Below, piece by piece: positions 7,783-16,217 of a stretch of 64,000 nucleotides of DNA; the first letter of the stretch is position 1, and each line of letters opens with the position of its first letter. Origin of the DNA: Shinella yambaruensis (GTDB lineage Bacteria > Pseudomonadota > Alphaproteobacteria > Rhizobiales > Rhizobiaceae); the NCBI RefSeq assembly GCF_022899355.1, contig NZ_JALJCK010000007.1, positions 1-64,000 on the forward strand. Direction: 5' to 3'. The position numbers and the translations under genes were made by a program. Below the pieces are notes generated by a model, which worked only from the letters and a program-made list of their open reading frames with translations, searched no databases and had not been told where the DNA came from.

Positions 7783-9528
7783 TTACGCGACTTCCGGCTG
7801 ATAATAATCGGCGACTTCCTGCGGCAGCTTTCTGCCGAGGATGTCGTCCGCGAGTTTTTCAGCCATCATAATGACGGGGGCGTTCAGATTGCCGCTGACG
7901 ATGGCGGGCATGATCGACGCGTCGATGACGCGGAGGTTCTCGAAACCGTGGACCTTGGCATGGGTGTCCACCACGGACATGTCGTCCGTGCCCATGCGGC
8001 AGCTGCAACAGGGATGGTAGTTGGTGCCCGCTTCCTTCTTGAGGAATTCGAGCAGTTCTTCATCCGACTGGACATGCTTGCCCGGCGTGACTTCTTCGCC
8101 GCGAATGTCGTCCCAGGCCGGCTGGGCGACGATGCGGCGGATTTCCTTGATGGCCGCGATCGCCTGCTTCCGGTCTTCCTCGTCCTGAAGGAAGTTGAAG
8201 ACGAATTTTGGTGCGACGTTCGGATCGGCGCTCGCAAGCCAGACGCGGCCTTCGCTTTTGGGGCGCATCAGGCTCAGGAAATATTGGAAGCCATTCTCCA
8301 GATTGACAGAACCATGCTGCATCTCGCCGATGAGCGGAACGAATTCCAGCTGCACGTTCGGAACCGTGAACTTCGGATCGGTGCGGAAGAAACCGCCGAC
8401 CTCGAAGAAGTTTGTGGCGCCCAGGCCCGTCTTGGCCAGAATCCACTGCAAGCCGAGCTTGAGCTTGCCGAAGGTGGTGAGCTGGCCGACGACCGAGACG
8501 GGCTTGGTCGCGCGGTACTGGACGGGGGCGGCGACGTGATCCTTCAGGCCGCGTCCGACACCCGGCAAATCCTTGATGACCGGAATGGACAGCTTGCGCA
8601 GCTCCTCGGCGTCGCCGATACCGCTCAGCATCAGGAGCTGCGGCGAGTTGAGCGCGCCAGCGGCGAGAAGAACTTCCCTGTCCACATTGATCGAGTACGC
8701 CTTGCCGGAAATGGTCGCCTTGACGGCGACGGCCCGGTTGCCCTTGAACTCGATCCTGGTGACTTTCGCGCTGACGACGACGTCGAGATTGTCCCGTTTC
8801 GGCTGCGCGTGAATGTAGGCCTGCGAGGTGCTCCAGCGGATACCGTGGCCGATATTGCGCTGGGTGATGTGGACACCTTCCTGGCGATGCGCATTATGGT
8901 CCTCGATATAGGGGTGTCCCGCCTGCTCGCCGGCTTTCAGGAACGCCCTGTACAAGGGGCTGTTGGCCTTGCAGGTCTCGATGATCATCGGGCCTTTGCC
9001 GCCGCGGTACTTGTTCGAGCCCTTGTCTGACGTTTCCGCTTTACGGAAGTAGGGAAGGACATCCTTGTAGCTCCAGCCCTTGAGGCCGAGTGCCTCCCAG
9101 TTGTCGTAGTCCCAGGGATTGCCGCGAACCCAGTTCATGCCGTTGATCGAGGACGAGCCACCGAGAACGCGGCCCCGCGCTTCAAGCACGGTCCTGCTGT
9201 TGAGATACGGCTCAGGCTCGGAAGTATAGAACCAGTTGAAGCGATCGTTGGCCAGCGGAAGCGGCAGCGCAGCGGGCATCCGGATGTGAATGTGCTGATC
9301 CGAGGGGCCTGCTTCGAGCAGAAGCACCCGGTGCTTGCCGTCTTCGGACAGACGGCCTGCCAGAACGCTGCCGGCGGAGCCGGAGCCGATGATGATATAG
9401 TCGTAGGTGCCTCTGGAGGGCGTTTTTGAAATCTTGCTCATGCCGAATGCCGTCGTGGTCTTGTGGTTGCCTGAGCGTATCTGTCGTAGTTCGACGGTCG
9501 CCCGCGTGAGTTCCTGCGAGAATGGCAT
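7783..9528 (-). CDS. GMC-family FAD-dependent oxidoreductase (choline-dehydrogenase-like)
   Basis: Up to 581 residues. The FAD-binding fold begins with YDYIIIGSGSAGSVLAGRLS, followed by LLLEAG, the GGSSSINGM signature, GALNSPQLLMLSGIG (the second GMC signature), and the C-terminal active-site region with YHPCCSCRMG and VSGNLNAPVIMMAEK. Here the canonical catalytic His-His/Asn pair appears as H and N. GMC enzymes oxidise primary or secondary alcohols. The start at 9528 has GAGG eight bases upstream. An ATG at 9441 would remove a 29-residue N-terminal extension and give the more usual length. It starts nine bases after the epimerase-like gene. Confidence 0.9.
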   Translation of the reverse strand: MPFSQELTRATVELRQIRSGNHKTTTAFGMSKISKTPSRGTYDYIIIGSGSAGSVLAGRLSEDGKHRVLLLEAGPSDQHIHIRMPAALPLPLANDRFNWFYTSEPEPYLNSRTVLEARGRVLGGSSSINGMNWVRGNPWDYDNWEALGLKGWSYKDVLPYFRKAETSDKGSNKYRGGKGPMIIETCKANSPLYRAFLKAGEQAGHPYIEDHNAHRQEGVHITQRNIGHGIRWSTSQAYIHAQPKRDNLDVVVSAKVTRIEFKGNRAVAVKATISGKAYSINVDREVLLAAGALNSPQLLMLSGIGDAEELRKLSIPVIKDLPGVGRGLKDHVAAPVQYRATKPVSVVGQLTTFGKLKLGLQWILAKTGLGATNFFEVGGFFRTDPKFTVPNVQLEFVPLIGEMQHGSVNLENGFQYFLSLMRPKSEGRVWLASADPNVAPKFVFNFLQDEEDRKQAIAAIKEIRRIVAQPAWDDIRGEEVTPGKHVQSDEELLEFLKKEAGTNYHPCCSCRMGTDDMSVVDTHAKVHGFENLRVIDASIMPAIVSGNLNAPVIMMAEKLADDILGRKLPQEVADYYQPEVA

Positions 9529-9537
9529 TTGCTATCC

Positions 9538-10572
9538 TCAGGTTGGCGTTTTCCAGGTGTCGCCCAGCTTGTAACCGGTCGGGAACGGGTCGCGCGGATC
9601 CAGGACGTATTGGTGGAAAGCGGTGATCCAGGCCGAGCCCGTGATCGCCGGCCGTACGGCGGTCTGCCCCGCCACGGTCGTCGTTCCGAGAATTTCGCCG
9701 ATGAACTCGGTGCCGATGATGGATTCGTGCACGAACTTCTCGCCGACGCCGATCTGCCCCTTGGCGTGCATCACGGCAAGCCGCGCGCTCGTGCCCGTTC
9801 CGCAGGGCGACCGGTCATGCCTGCCGGGGGATACGATCACTGTGTTCTTCGCCCGCTTCACGCCGTTCTCGTTGCGGAGCGGACCAGCGAACAGCGTCTG
9901 GTTGATGGTGTGGATTTCCGGGTTTTCCGGATGGACGGCCGGTATCTGCTCGGCAGCTGCCAGCTTGATCTTCTCGCCGACATCGACCAGTTCGGCGGCC
10001 TCGTCCTGCGTGATGCCGTAGCCCAACTTTTGGGCATCGACGAGGACGTAGATCATGCCGCCATAGGCGACATCGACGACCATCGAGCCCAGGCCGGGAA
10101 CCTCGATCGTCCTGTCGAGCGCCATGGTGAAGGCGGGTACGTTGTCGAACGTAATGCTTTCACATTTGCCGTCACGGCATTGCGCCGTGACACGCACCAG
10201 GCCTGCCGGCGCCTCGAGCGTGAGTGTCGTCACTGGCTCGATCATCGGCACCATGCCCGTTTCGAGAAGAACGGTAGCGGTGCAGATGGTGTTCGTGCCG
10301 GACATCGGGACGTAATATTCCGACTCCATGATGATGAAGCCTGCGTCGGCATCCGGATGGGTGGCCGGCAGCACAAGGTTCACGCACTGGGAGACCTTGC
10401 CGCGCGGTTCATGGAGGAGAAACTGACGAAGTTCATCGCCGTGCTTCTCAAGGTACTGCATCTTCTCGAAGATCGTCTTGCCGGGAACCGGAAGAATGCC
10501 GCCCGTTATGACTTCATTCAGCTCGCCCGCTGCGTGAGCGCCGACGACATTGACCATTTTGCTGAAGCGCAT
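9538..10572 (-). CDS. Proline racemase superfamily enzyme (hydroxyproline epimerase/dehydratase-like, Ser-Cys type)
   Basis: 344 residues from the ATG at 10572. A GTG at 10626 keeps the frame open, but the predicted promoter (-10 near 10635-10640) would make that start almost leaderless. The fold is clear from GILPVPGKTIFEKM near the N-terminus. The two catalytic positions read PMSGTNT, where proline racemase has MCGH, and DRSPCGTGTSARLA. The acid/base pair is therefore Ser and Cys rather than Cys and Cys. Members act on L-proline, 4-hydroxyproline or 3-hydroxyproline; a Ser-Cys subgroup is known, but its function cannot be fixed from motifs. It is the first gene of the LacI-controlled enzyme operon. 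Confidence 0.85.
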   Translation of the reverse strand: MRFSKMVNVVGAHAAGELNEVITGGILPVPGKTIFEKMQYLEKHGDELRQFLLHEPRGKVSQCVNLVLPATHPDADAGFIIMESEYYVPMSGTNTICTATVLLETGMVPMIEPVTTLTLEAPAGLVRVTAQCRDGKCESITFDNVPAFTMALDRTIEVPGLGSMVVDVAYGGMIYVLVDAQKLGYGITQDEAAELVDVGEKIKLAAAEQIPAVHPENPEIHTINQTLFAGPLRNENGVKRAKNTVIVSPGRHDRSPCGTGTSARLAVMHAKGQIGVGEKFVHESIIGTEFIGEILGTTTVAGQTAVRPAITGSAWITAFHQYVLDPRDPFPTGYKLGDTWKTPT

Positions 10573-10634
10573 CCCTCGCCATCCCCATGATGCATATCGA
10601 GCCGGGACAAGTTGGCTCATGTTCACGGGACTGG

Positions 10635-10676
10635 CTTGTAAACGTTTTCTCGCGAATGGTCAATAAACGTTTTCTC
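10635..10676 (-). promoter_or_regulatory. Promoter with two LacI-type operators for the minus-strand enzyme operon
   Basis: Read on the minus strand, TTGACC (10658-10663) and TACAAG (10635-10640) are 17 bases apart and fit -35 and -10 boxes. Two near-identical operators flank them: GAGAAAACGTTTACAA centred at 10643/10644 and GAGAAAACGTTTATTG centred at 10668/10669. The AACGTT core is the classic LacI/GalR-family half-site arrangement around a central CG. Their 25-bp spacing, the overlap with both promoter boxes and the adjacent LacI-family gene make repression in the absence of inducer the natural reading. Confidence 0.75.
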
Positions 10677-10680
10677 GGTA

Positions 10681-11727
10681 TCATGCCGCGCGGTCGGACG
10701 CCTTCGGTGGCACGGTGATGGAATCGCGTAGGATCAAGCTGGTCTCGAACTGCATGGAGGTCAGGCTTTCCCCTTGCTCAAGGCTTGCGATCATTGCGCG
10801 TGCAGCGTAGCGCCCCATGTCTCCAACAGGGACCGAGAGGGTCGTCAGCGGCTGGTAAAGAAGGGGCGCGAAGCTCATGTCTTCAAAGCCGCTCACGGAC
10901 AGCTGGCGAGGAACATCGATCCCGAGCTTTCGGCACTCGGAGAGAACCCCGCATGCCAAAAGGCCAGTGTTGCACATCACCGCCGTAACTTTTGGATTTT
11001 GCTCAATAATTCTGCGAAACGCCAGGCCGCCGTCATTGATGGTGTATCCGGGCTGAACGACCTGCACGACCGTATTCAGGTCGTGGTCGCGCATCATCTG
11101 CTCATATGCACTCAGTCGCGACTGCTGCCTGTCATTGCCTTGGGTTGGGCCGGAAATCAGCGCGATGTCCTTGTGTCCGAACCGGAGCATGAGTTCCGCG
11201 ATTTTCTGCGTGCATCTTGCATTATCGATTCCAACAGAGGGGAGGGGATGGCCCTCAAGGTATGAGTATACCTGAAGCACAGGAATCGGATTTTTCTCGA
11301 TGAATTCCAGCAAACGTTCATCATCAACCCGTCCGAAGACAAGTAGACCTTCAGCGCCGCGGTTGAACAATCTAAATGCGGCATCAAAAATCTTTCTATT
11401 GTCGTAGCCTGATGTCTGAAGAAATCCCGCATAATCTTGCGCGAAAAGCGTTTCTTGGATGCCGTGGGCCAATTCGGAAAAAATCGGATCGTCGAGCCGC
11501 GGCAAGAGAGTGCCGATCGTGCGCGTTCGGGCCAGGCGCAAGGCTTTCCCGGCGGAGTTGGTTGTGTACCCAAGCTGGGCCGCTGCTTTCAGTACCCGCT
11601 CAGACATTTCCTTATTCACATTGTCGGGCTTGTTGAGCACTCGAGAGACTGTGGCGATGGAAACGTTTGCCAGCTTCGCCACATCGTGAACCGTCACGCC
11701 ACGCCCGGTCTGACGCTTGTTTTTCAT
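10681..11727 (-). CDS. LacI/GalR-family transcriptional regulator
   Basis: 348 residues from the ATG at 11727; the frame is open to 11805 but that leader is not conserved-looking. The HTH and hinge are textbook: VTVHDVAKLANVSIATVSRV, then LNKPDNVN, then GYTTNSAGKALR. The remainder is a periplasmic-binding-protein-like sensor (RTRTIGTLLPRLDDPIFSEL and GFEDMSFAPLLYQPLTTL). It sits between the two operons it most likely controls. Its stop is within a few bases of the operators of the enzyme operon, and a matching palindrome lies in front of the transport operon. The sugar-type sensor and carbohydrate ABC partner suggest a polyol- or sugar-like inducer. Confidence 0.92.
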   Translation of the reverse strand: MKNKRQTGRGVTVHDVAKLANVSIATVSRVLNKPDNVNKEMSERVLKAAAQLGYTTNSAGKALRLARTRTIGTLLPRLDDPIFSELAHGIQETLFAQDYAGFLQTSGYDNRKIFDAAFRLFNRGAEGLLVFGRVDDERLLEFIEKNPIPVLQVYSYLEGHPLPSVGIDNARCTQKIAELMLRFGHKDIALISGPTQGNDRQQSRLSAYEQMMRDHDLNTVVQVVQPGYTINDGGLAFRRIIEQNPKVTAVMCNTGLLACGVLSECRKLGIDVPRQLSVSGFEDMSFAPLLYQPLTTLSVPVGDMGRYAARAMIASLEQGESLTSMQFETSLILRDSITVPPKASDRAA

Positions 11728-11825
11728 GGATTTTCTACTGCTCCTGGGTGACCGAAGTCCTTGTCCGCTACTCATGCATAATGGATATATTCTTTCAAAT
11801 TTCAATCACCCCACCAGAATCTGGA

Positions 11826-11868
11826 TTGACAACGAAATTGACAAATGCATTCTGGTAAACGTTTACTA
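11826..11868 (+). promoter_or_regulatory. Promoter and LacI-type operator of the ABC transport operon
   Basis: Two TTGACA boxes (11826-11831 and 11838-11843) precede the palindrome TGGTAAACGTTTACTA at 11853-11868, whose 12-bp core GTAAACGTTTAC is perfectly symmetric. The core matches the AAACGTTT-type operators in front of the enzyme operon at 10.64-10.68 kb. It lies 55 bases upstream of the binding-protein start and overlaps the -10 position expected for the second TTGACA, so bound repressor would block transcription. Confidence 0.75.
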
Positions 11869-11923
11869 AGCCGTATGAAAGCGGCCACGTCGCGCAATCG
11901 ATAAATTGGGGAGCCTAAAAACG

Positions 11924-13225
11924 ATGCACGGACCTTTCTCACCCGAACTCAAGCGCAGAACCCTGCTCAAGATGCTTGCCGTCGGTGCCGCGGCCACGGC
12001 GCTGTCTCCAGCGACCCGCGCATGGGCCGCGAGCACATTGAACATCCTGAACAGCAACACGGCCTGGGCCGGCGCTCTCACGGGCAGCGTCGCGAAGGCA
12101 TATGCCGATGCGCAGATCACGGGTGAGGGAAACCCGTATGAAGCGCATTACGAGAAGCTGCTTATCGAACTCAGCCAAGGCTCCAGCACGTTCGACATCT
12201 TCACAACTGACAACCTCTGGATCCGGCAGCCGCTGCGTAACGGCTGGGCGAGCGCATTCGACGATATCCGCGCCGAAGATGCACCGCTGCCGGAAATCGG
12301 CGTGGGCAAGCTTGCGCCCGCCTCGACGACCTACACGGAGTATGACGGCAAGCGGTGGGGCCTGCCGCTCGTCATGACGACCCCGGTCTTCGTCTATCGC
12401 AAGGACCTGTTCGAAAAGGCGGGCATCACCAAGGTGCCAACGAACTGGGACGAATACCGCGACGCGGCCGAGAAGCTGCATTCGGATGACGTCGCAGGCA
12501 ATGTCCTGCTCCTCGGCGGCCAGGACGCGCATATGAGCGGCGACTGGGGAAGCCGCCTGATGGGCATGACCAAGATCGCACCGCATGACGACGGCGTTCT
12601 CGACGAGAACAACAAGGTGGTGTTCAATTCCGAGGGCCAGGGCGCCCGAGCGATCGAGCGCCTCCGCGAAGTGCTGCCCTTCACGCCAAAGGGCGTCGAA
12701 GGCTTCGACTATGCCGAAGGCTCCTCCATCATGCAGCAGGGCAAGGCTGCGATGATGATCACCTGGTCGGACGTCATCGTGGGCATCGAAGACGGTCCGT
12801 TCAAGGGCAAGTTCGGCTATACCGTCTCGCCGACGGAGAAGTTCGAACAGCAGATGGTCGGCGGCTGGTCGATCCTCATCAATGCCGCATCGGAAAACAA
12901 GGCAGAGGCCTACAAGTTCCTCAAGTGGATGAGTGAAGGCCAGGCCTACGAGCTGTTCCGCGAGAATGGCGAATCGTCGCTCTGCCTCCAGGCGGATATC
13001 GACAACCCTGAAATCGTCGCGAAGGTACCGATGCTGCAGGCTTTCCGTGACTTCCCGGCACGCGGCACGACCCCGGTTTCGATCCCGCCGTACCGGCTGA
13101 CCAACGCGGTCGAAGTGCAGCGCGTGTTCTATGAAAACATCCTTGCGGGCGTGAACGGCCGCAAGACGCCACAGCAGGCGATGGAAGATGCCGAAGCTGC
13201 GCTGGCTTCCGTCATCCGCACCTGA
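11924..13225 (+). CDS. ABC transporter substrate-binding protein, carbohydrate type 1 (SBP_bac_1)
   Basis: 433 residues from the ATG at 11924, with GGGGAG ten bases upstream. The N-terminus [20 protein letters not shown] is a signal sequence with a twin-arginine character and ends near ATRAWAA, so export through Tat is possible. The mature part fits extracellular solute-binding proteins for sugars or polyols: a [12 protein letters not shown] strand, the ligand-region [14 protein letters not shown], and the final [14 protein letters not shown] segment. It delivers the substrate to the two permeases encoded next. A strong hairpin between it and the first permease probably stabilises the upstream transcript. 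Confidence 0.9.
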   Translation: MHGPFSPELKRRTLLKMLAVGAAATALSPATRAWAASTLNILNSNTAWAGALTGSVAKAYADAQITGEGNPYEAHYEKLLIELSQGSSTFDIFTTDNLWIRQPLRNGWASAFDDIRAEDAPLPEIGVGKLAPASTTYTEYDGKRWGLPLVMTTPVFVYRKDLFEKAGITKVPTNWDEYRDAAEKLHSDDVAGNVLLLGGQDAHMSGDWGSRLMGMTKIAPHDDGVLDENNKVVFNSEGQGARAIERLREVLPFTPKGVEGFDYAEGSSIMQQGKAAMMITWSDVIVGIEDGPFKGKFGYTVSPTEKFEQQMVGGWSILINAASENKAEAYKFLKWMSEGQAYELFRENGESSLCLQADIDNPEIVAKVPMLQAFRDFPARGTTPVSIPPYRLTNAVEVQRVFYENILAGVNGRKTPQQAMEDAEAALASVIRT

Positions 13226-13239
13226 TCGAAAGCGTGTCA

Positions 13240-13264
13240 CGGGCATGGCTGCCGGCCATGCCCG
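13240..13264 (+). other. Intercistronic hairpin between binding protein and permease genes
   Basis: CGGGCATGGC (13240-13249) pairs perfectly with GCCATGCCCG (13255-13264) around a five-base loop. It lies 15 bases after the binding-protein stop and has no T-run. Such hairpins after the binding-protein gene commonly protect that part of the message and lower permease expression. Comparable hairpins occur at the same position in three other ABC operons of this window. Confidence 0.6.
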
Positions 13265-13285
13265 CCTCCACTGGGGAACTTGAAG

Positions 13286-14233
13286 ATGGCCAAAAGTGGC
13301 ATCATCGGCGCGCCGGCCTTGCAGCTGGGGGCGACGAAGGCAGTCCGCGCGGGCGAGAAGAGCGTTCCTACGCTTCTACTCGCGCCGACGATGATCATCA
13401 TGACGATCGTCGGTCTCTATCCGCTGCTGCATTCGCTCTACATATCGCTGACCAATTACAATCCGACATTCGGCACGTCCTACGCGTTTATCGGGTTCGC
13501 GAACTACGCCCGTGCCTTCGGCGATGGCCAGTTCTGGTACTCCGTCGGCCTGACCCTCGCCTTCACGGCGATCAGCGTTGCGCTATCCTTGACATTGGCT
13601 GTGTTCCTTGCGCTGCTGTTCAACCAGAACCGTCTCGGCTTCGTGGTCCTGCGCACCTTCCTGCTCATTCCAATGTTGATCACGCCGATCGCCGTTGGCA
13701 TCACGTGGCGCACGATGATGATGCCTGATCTTGGCGTTCTGAACTATCTGCTCTCGCTGATCGGTGTGGGCCATCTGTCCTGGGCCAGTTCACCCTCAAG
13801 CGCGCTCGCCTCGGTGGTTCTCGTCGACGTCTGGCAGTGGACGCCGTTCATGTTCATCATCATCTTCGCAGGTCTACGTTCTCTCCCCAAGAGCCCCTTC
13901 GAAGCCGCTGCGATCGATGGGGCAGGGCACCTCGCCACGTTCATGAACGTGACCCTCCCGATGCTGAAGCCGGTGATCGTCATTGCGACCCTTCTTCGCA
14001 TCGTGGACGCCTTCCGCACCTACGACACCGTCTACATCATCACGCGCGGCGGCCCGGACTTTGCGACCGATCTCCTCAGCGTCTATCTCCAGCGGGTGAA
14101 CTTCCGCATCTTCGATCTGGGTTACGGCTCGGCGCTCTCGTGGATCGCCCTTGTCATCGTGCTCGTCGTCGTCCTCGTCTTCGTGAACCTCACCGGATTC
14201 CTGAAGCTGGTCGCCGACAAAGAAAACCGCTGA
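13286..14233 (+). CDS. ABC transporter permease, MalF/UgpA-like
   Basis: 315 residues from the ATG at 13286, with GGGGAAC upstream; a TTG two codons earlier is also possible. Six hydrophobic segments are visible, from LLLAPTMIIMTIVGLYPLLH near residue 38 to a last helix ending in LVFVNLTGFLK. The permease EAA loop reads EAAAIDGAGHLATF near residue 212 and contacts the ATPase. The sequence belongs to the binding-protein-dependent permeases for sugars. It pairs with the following MalG-like permease to form the membrane channel. Confidence 0.9.
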   Translation: MAKSGIIGAPALQLGATKAVRAGEKSVPTLLLAPTMIIMTIVGLYPLLHSLYISLTNYNPTFGTSYAFIGFANYARAFGDGQFWYSVGLTLAFTAISVALSLTLAVFLALLFNQNRLGFVVLRTFLLIPMLITPIAVGITWRTMMMPDLGVLNYLLSLIGVGHLSWASSPSSALASVVLVDVWQWTPFMFIIIFAGLRSLPKSPFEAAAIDGAGHLATFMNVTLPMLKPVIVIATLLRIVDAFRTYDTVYIITRGGPDFATDLLSVYLQRVNFRIFDLGYGSALSWIALVIVLVVVLVFVNLTGFLKLVADKENR

Positions 14234-14244
14234 GGAGACCGCCC

Positions 14245-15084
14245 ATGTCGAACAGCCGAATTCTCAAGAGCAGCGCCAGCGCGCTGGCTGCCTATGCACT
14301 TGCGATCGCCGCCGCGCTTTTCTTCGCGTTTCCGATTTTCTGGATGGTGACTTCCTCCTTCAAGAGCGAGGTCGACATCTCGGCCTATCCTCCGGTCTGG
14401 AGCTTCACGCCAACGCTGGTGAACTATGCGCAGCTCTTCACCGAGCTGAACGCCTGGCAGGCGCTCATAAACAGCGCGCTGATCGTCGGCCTTGCCACCT
14501 GCATCGCGATGGCGGCGGGAACGATGGCGGCCTACGCGCTCGCCCGCTTCGACGTCAAGGGCAAGGAATTCCTGGCCTTCGAAATCCTGTCGATCCGCAT
14601 GCTGCCGCCGATCGTGAGCGTCATTCCGATGTTCATCATCGCCCGCCAACTGGGGATTTTCGACACGCCCTGGCTGCTGATCGCGGCTTACGCCCTCTCC
14701 GGCCTGCCCTTTGTCGTCTGGGTGATGCGCGTCTTTATCCAGGATATTCCGCAGTCCATCGAGGAGGCCGCGATGATCGACGGTTGCAGCCGCTTCGAGA
14801 CCTTCTGGCGTGTCACGCTTCCGCTTTTGCTGCCGGGCCTCGCCGCGACGATGGTCATCGTCTTCATGTTCGCCTGGAACGAGTTCCTGCTTGCCAGCAT
14901 GCTGACGTCGCAGGAAGCCAAGACGCTTCCCGTCATCGCCGCCAACGCGATCAAGCCCAAGGCCATCGCTTGGGGTCTCGCTTCGGCAGCCGGCGTGATG
15001 ATGTCGCTTCCCGTCGTCGTCCTCGTTCTTCTGATGCAACGCTACCTCGTCCGCGGCCTCACGCTCGGCGCGGTCAAAGGGTAA
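14245..15084 (+). CDS. ABC transporter permease, MalG/UgpE-like
   Basis: 279 residues starting at the ATG at 14245, with GAGGAGA as ribosome binding site; the longer open frame upstream overlaps the previous permease and is noise. It shows the MalG-like order: a first helix from AAYALAIAAALFFAFPIFWM, a PPIVSVIPMF segment, the EAA loop EEAAMIDGCSRFETF near residue 175, and a final helix before RYLVRGLTLGAVKG, the ending typical of MalG-type permeases. It starts 11 bases after its partner gene. Confidence 0.9.
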   Translation: MSNSRILKSSASALAAYALAIAAALFFAFPIFWMVTSSFKSEVDISAYPPVWSFTPTLVNYAQLFTELNAWQALINSALIVGLATCIAMAAGTMAAYALARFDVKGKEFLAFEILSIRMLPPIVSVIPMFIIARQLGIFDTPWLLIAAYALSGLPFVVWVMRVFIQDIPQSIEEAAMIDGCSRFETFWRVTLPLLLPGLAATMVIVFMFAWNEFLLASMLTSQEAKTLPVIAANAIKPKAIAWGLASAAGVMMSLPVVVLVLLMQRYLVRGLTLGAVKG

Positions 15085-15096
15085 GGAATTCTCGAA

Positions 15097-16182
15097 ATGG
15101 CAATCAATATCGATACCGTATACAAGCAGTTCGGTGCGCTGAAGGTCGTCAACGGCGTTTCCGTCGACATCAAGGACGGCGAGTTCTTCGTGATGCTCGG
15201 TCCTTCGGGTTGCGGAAAGACCACGACCCTGCGCATGGTCGCCGGCCTGGAGCTTCCTACAGCCGGTCGCATCAGCATCGATGGCGCCGACATGACCTAT
15301 GCCGAGCCCCGCCACCGCGATATCGCCATGGCGTTCCAGGACTATGGTCTCTACCCGAACATGACGGTCTTCAAGAACATCGAGTTTCCCCTGAAGATCC
15401 GCAAGCTCGACGTTCGCGAGCGTGCGCGCAAGGTGGAGGACACCGCTGAGAAGCTCGGGCTTGGCGAACTGCTCCAGCGCAAGCCGTCCCAGCTTTCGGG
15501 AGGCCAGCGTCAGCGCGTTTCGCTCGCGCGGGCGCTCGTTCGGAACCCCAAGGTATTTCTCATGGATGAGCCGTTGTCCAACCTCGACGCAAAGCTGCGC
15601 GCCGTGATGCGCACGGAAATCAAGAAGCTTGTCACGAACCTCGGCATCACCACGATCTACGTCACGCACGACCAGATCGAGGCGATGGCGATGGCGGACC
15701 GCATCGCGGTCATGAGCAAGGGCAACATGGTCCAGGTGGCGTCGCCGCTCGAAGTCTACGACCGTCCGAAGACACGCTTCGTCGCGGAATTCATCGGGTC
15801 GCCGCCGATGAACCTGTTCCCCGCGCAGATCAAGGCCGGTGGCACCGTTACCTGCATCCTTCCGAACTTTGCCCATTCGCTTTGCGAGGAAGAGCGTGCG
15901 TTCGCGGCGCAGATCGTTGACGGCAAGGGTGGTCTGCTCCTGGGTATCCGGCCGGAGCATCTGGTCGTCGCGAAAGCTGGCGCACAAGGCGCGACCGACG
16001 CGCTCGTCGAACTGGTCGAGCCGCTCGGGCAGACGACCAACATCTATGTCAGCGTAGGTGACGTCCGCTTCGTCATCGTCACCGACAGGACCACGGCGAA
16101 GGCGGGAGACACGATCGGGGTTGTCGCTCCCTCCGACTTGCTGCGTGTTGTGGCCAACGACGACGCCGTGGTGCGCCACTGA
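15097..16182 (+). CDS. ABC transporter ATP-binding protein, UgpC/MsmK type
   Basis: 361 residues. Walker A is GPSGCGKTT (residues about 36-44), the Q-loop lies in AMAFQDYGLYPNM, the signature is LSGGQRQRV, Walker B is VFLMDEPLSNLD and the switch histidine is in VTHDQ. The C-terminal 120 residues form the TOBE/OB regulatory domain of sugar-type importers (GIRPEHL). It energises the two permeases just upstream. It ends 35 bases before the aldehyde dehydrogenase gene, with which it is probably co-transcribed. Confidence 0.92.
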   Translation: MAINIDTVYKQFGALKVVNGVSVDIKDGEFFVMLGPSGCGKTTTLRMVAGLELPTAGRISIDGADMTYAEPRHRDIAMAFQDYGLYPNMTVFKNIEFPLKIRKLDVRERARKVEDTAEKLGLGELLQRKPSQLSGGQRQRVSLARALVRNPKVFLMDEPLSNLDAKLRAVMRTEIKKLVTNLGITTIYVTHDQIEAMAMADRIAVMSKGNMVQVASPLEVYDRPKTRFVAEFIGSPPMNLFPAQIKAGGTVTCILPNFAHSLCEEERAFAAQIVDGKGGLLLGIRPEHLVVAKAGAQGATDALVELVEPLGQTTNIYVSVGDVRFVIVTDRTTAKAGDTIGVVAPSDLLRVVANDDAVVRH

Positions 16183-16217
16183 CCGCCACCGCCGGACTGA
16201 ACTGAAAGGAAATACTG

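Noticed and set aside
14122-16179. A 685-codon open frame on the minus strand opposite the ABC permease and ATPase genes
   Set aside because: It is rich in Arg, Asp, His and Gly without any domain, and is the antisense shadow of strongly supported transporter genes in GC-rich DNA.
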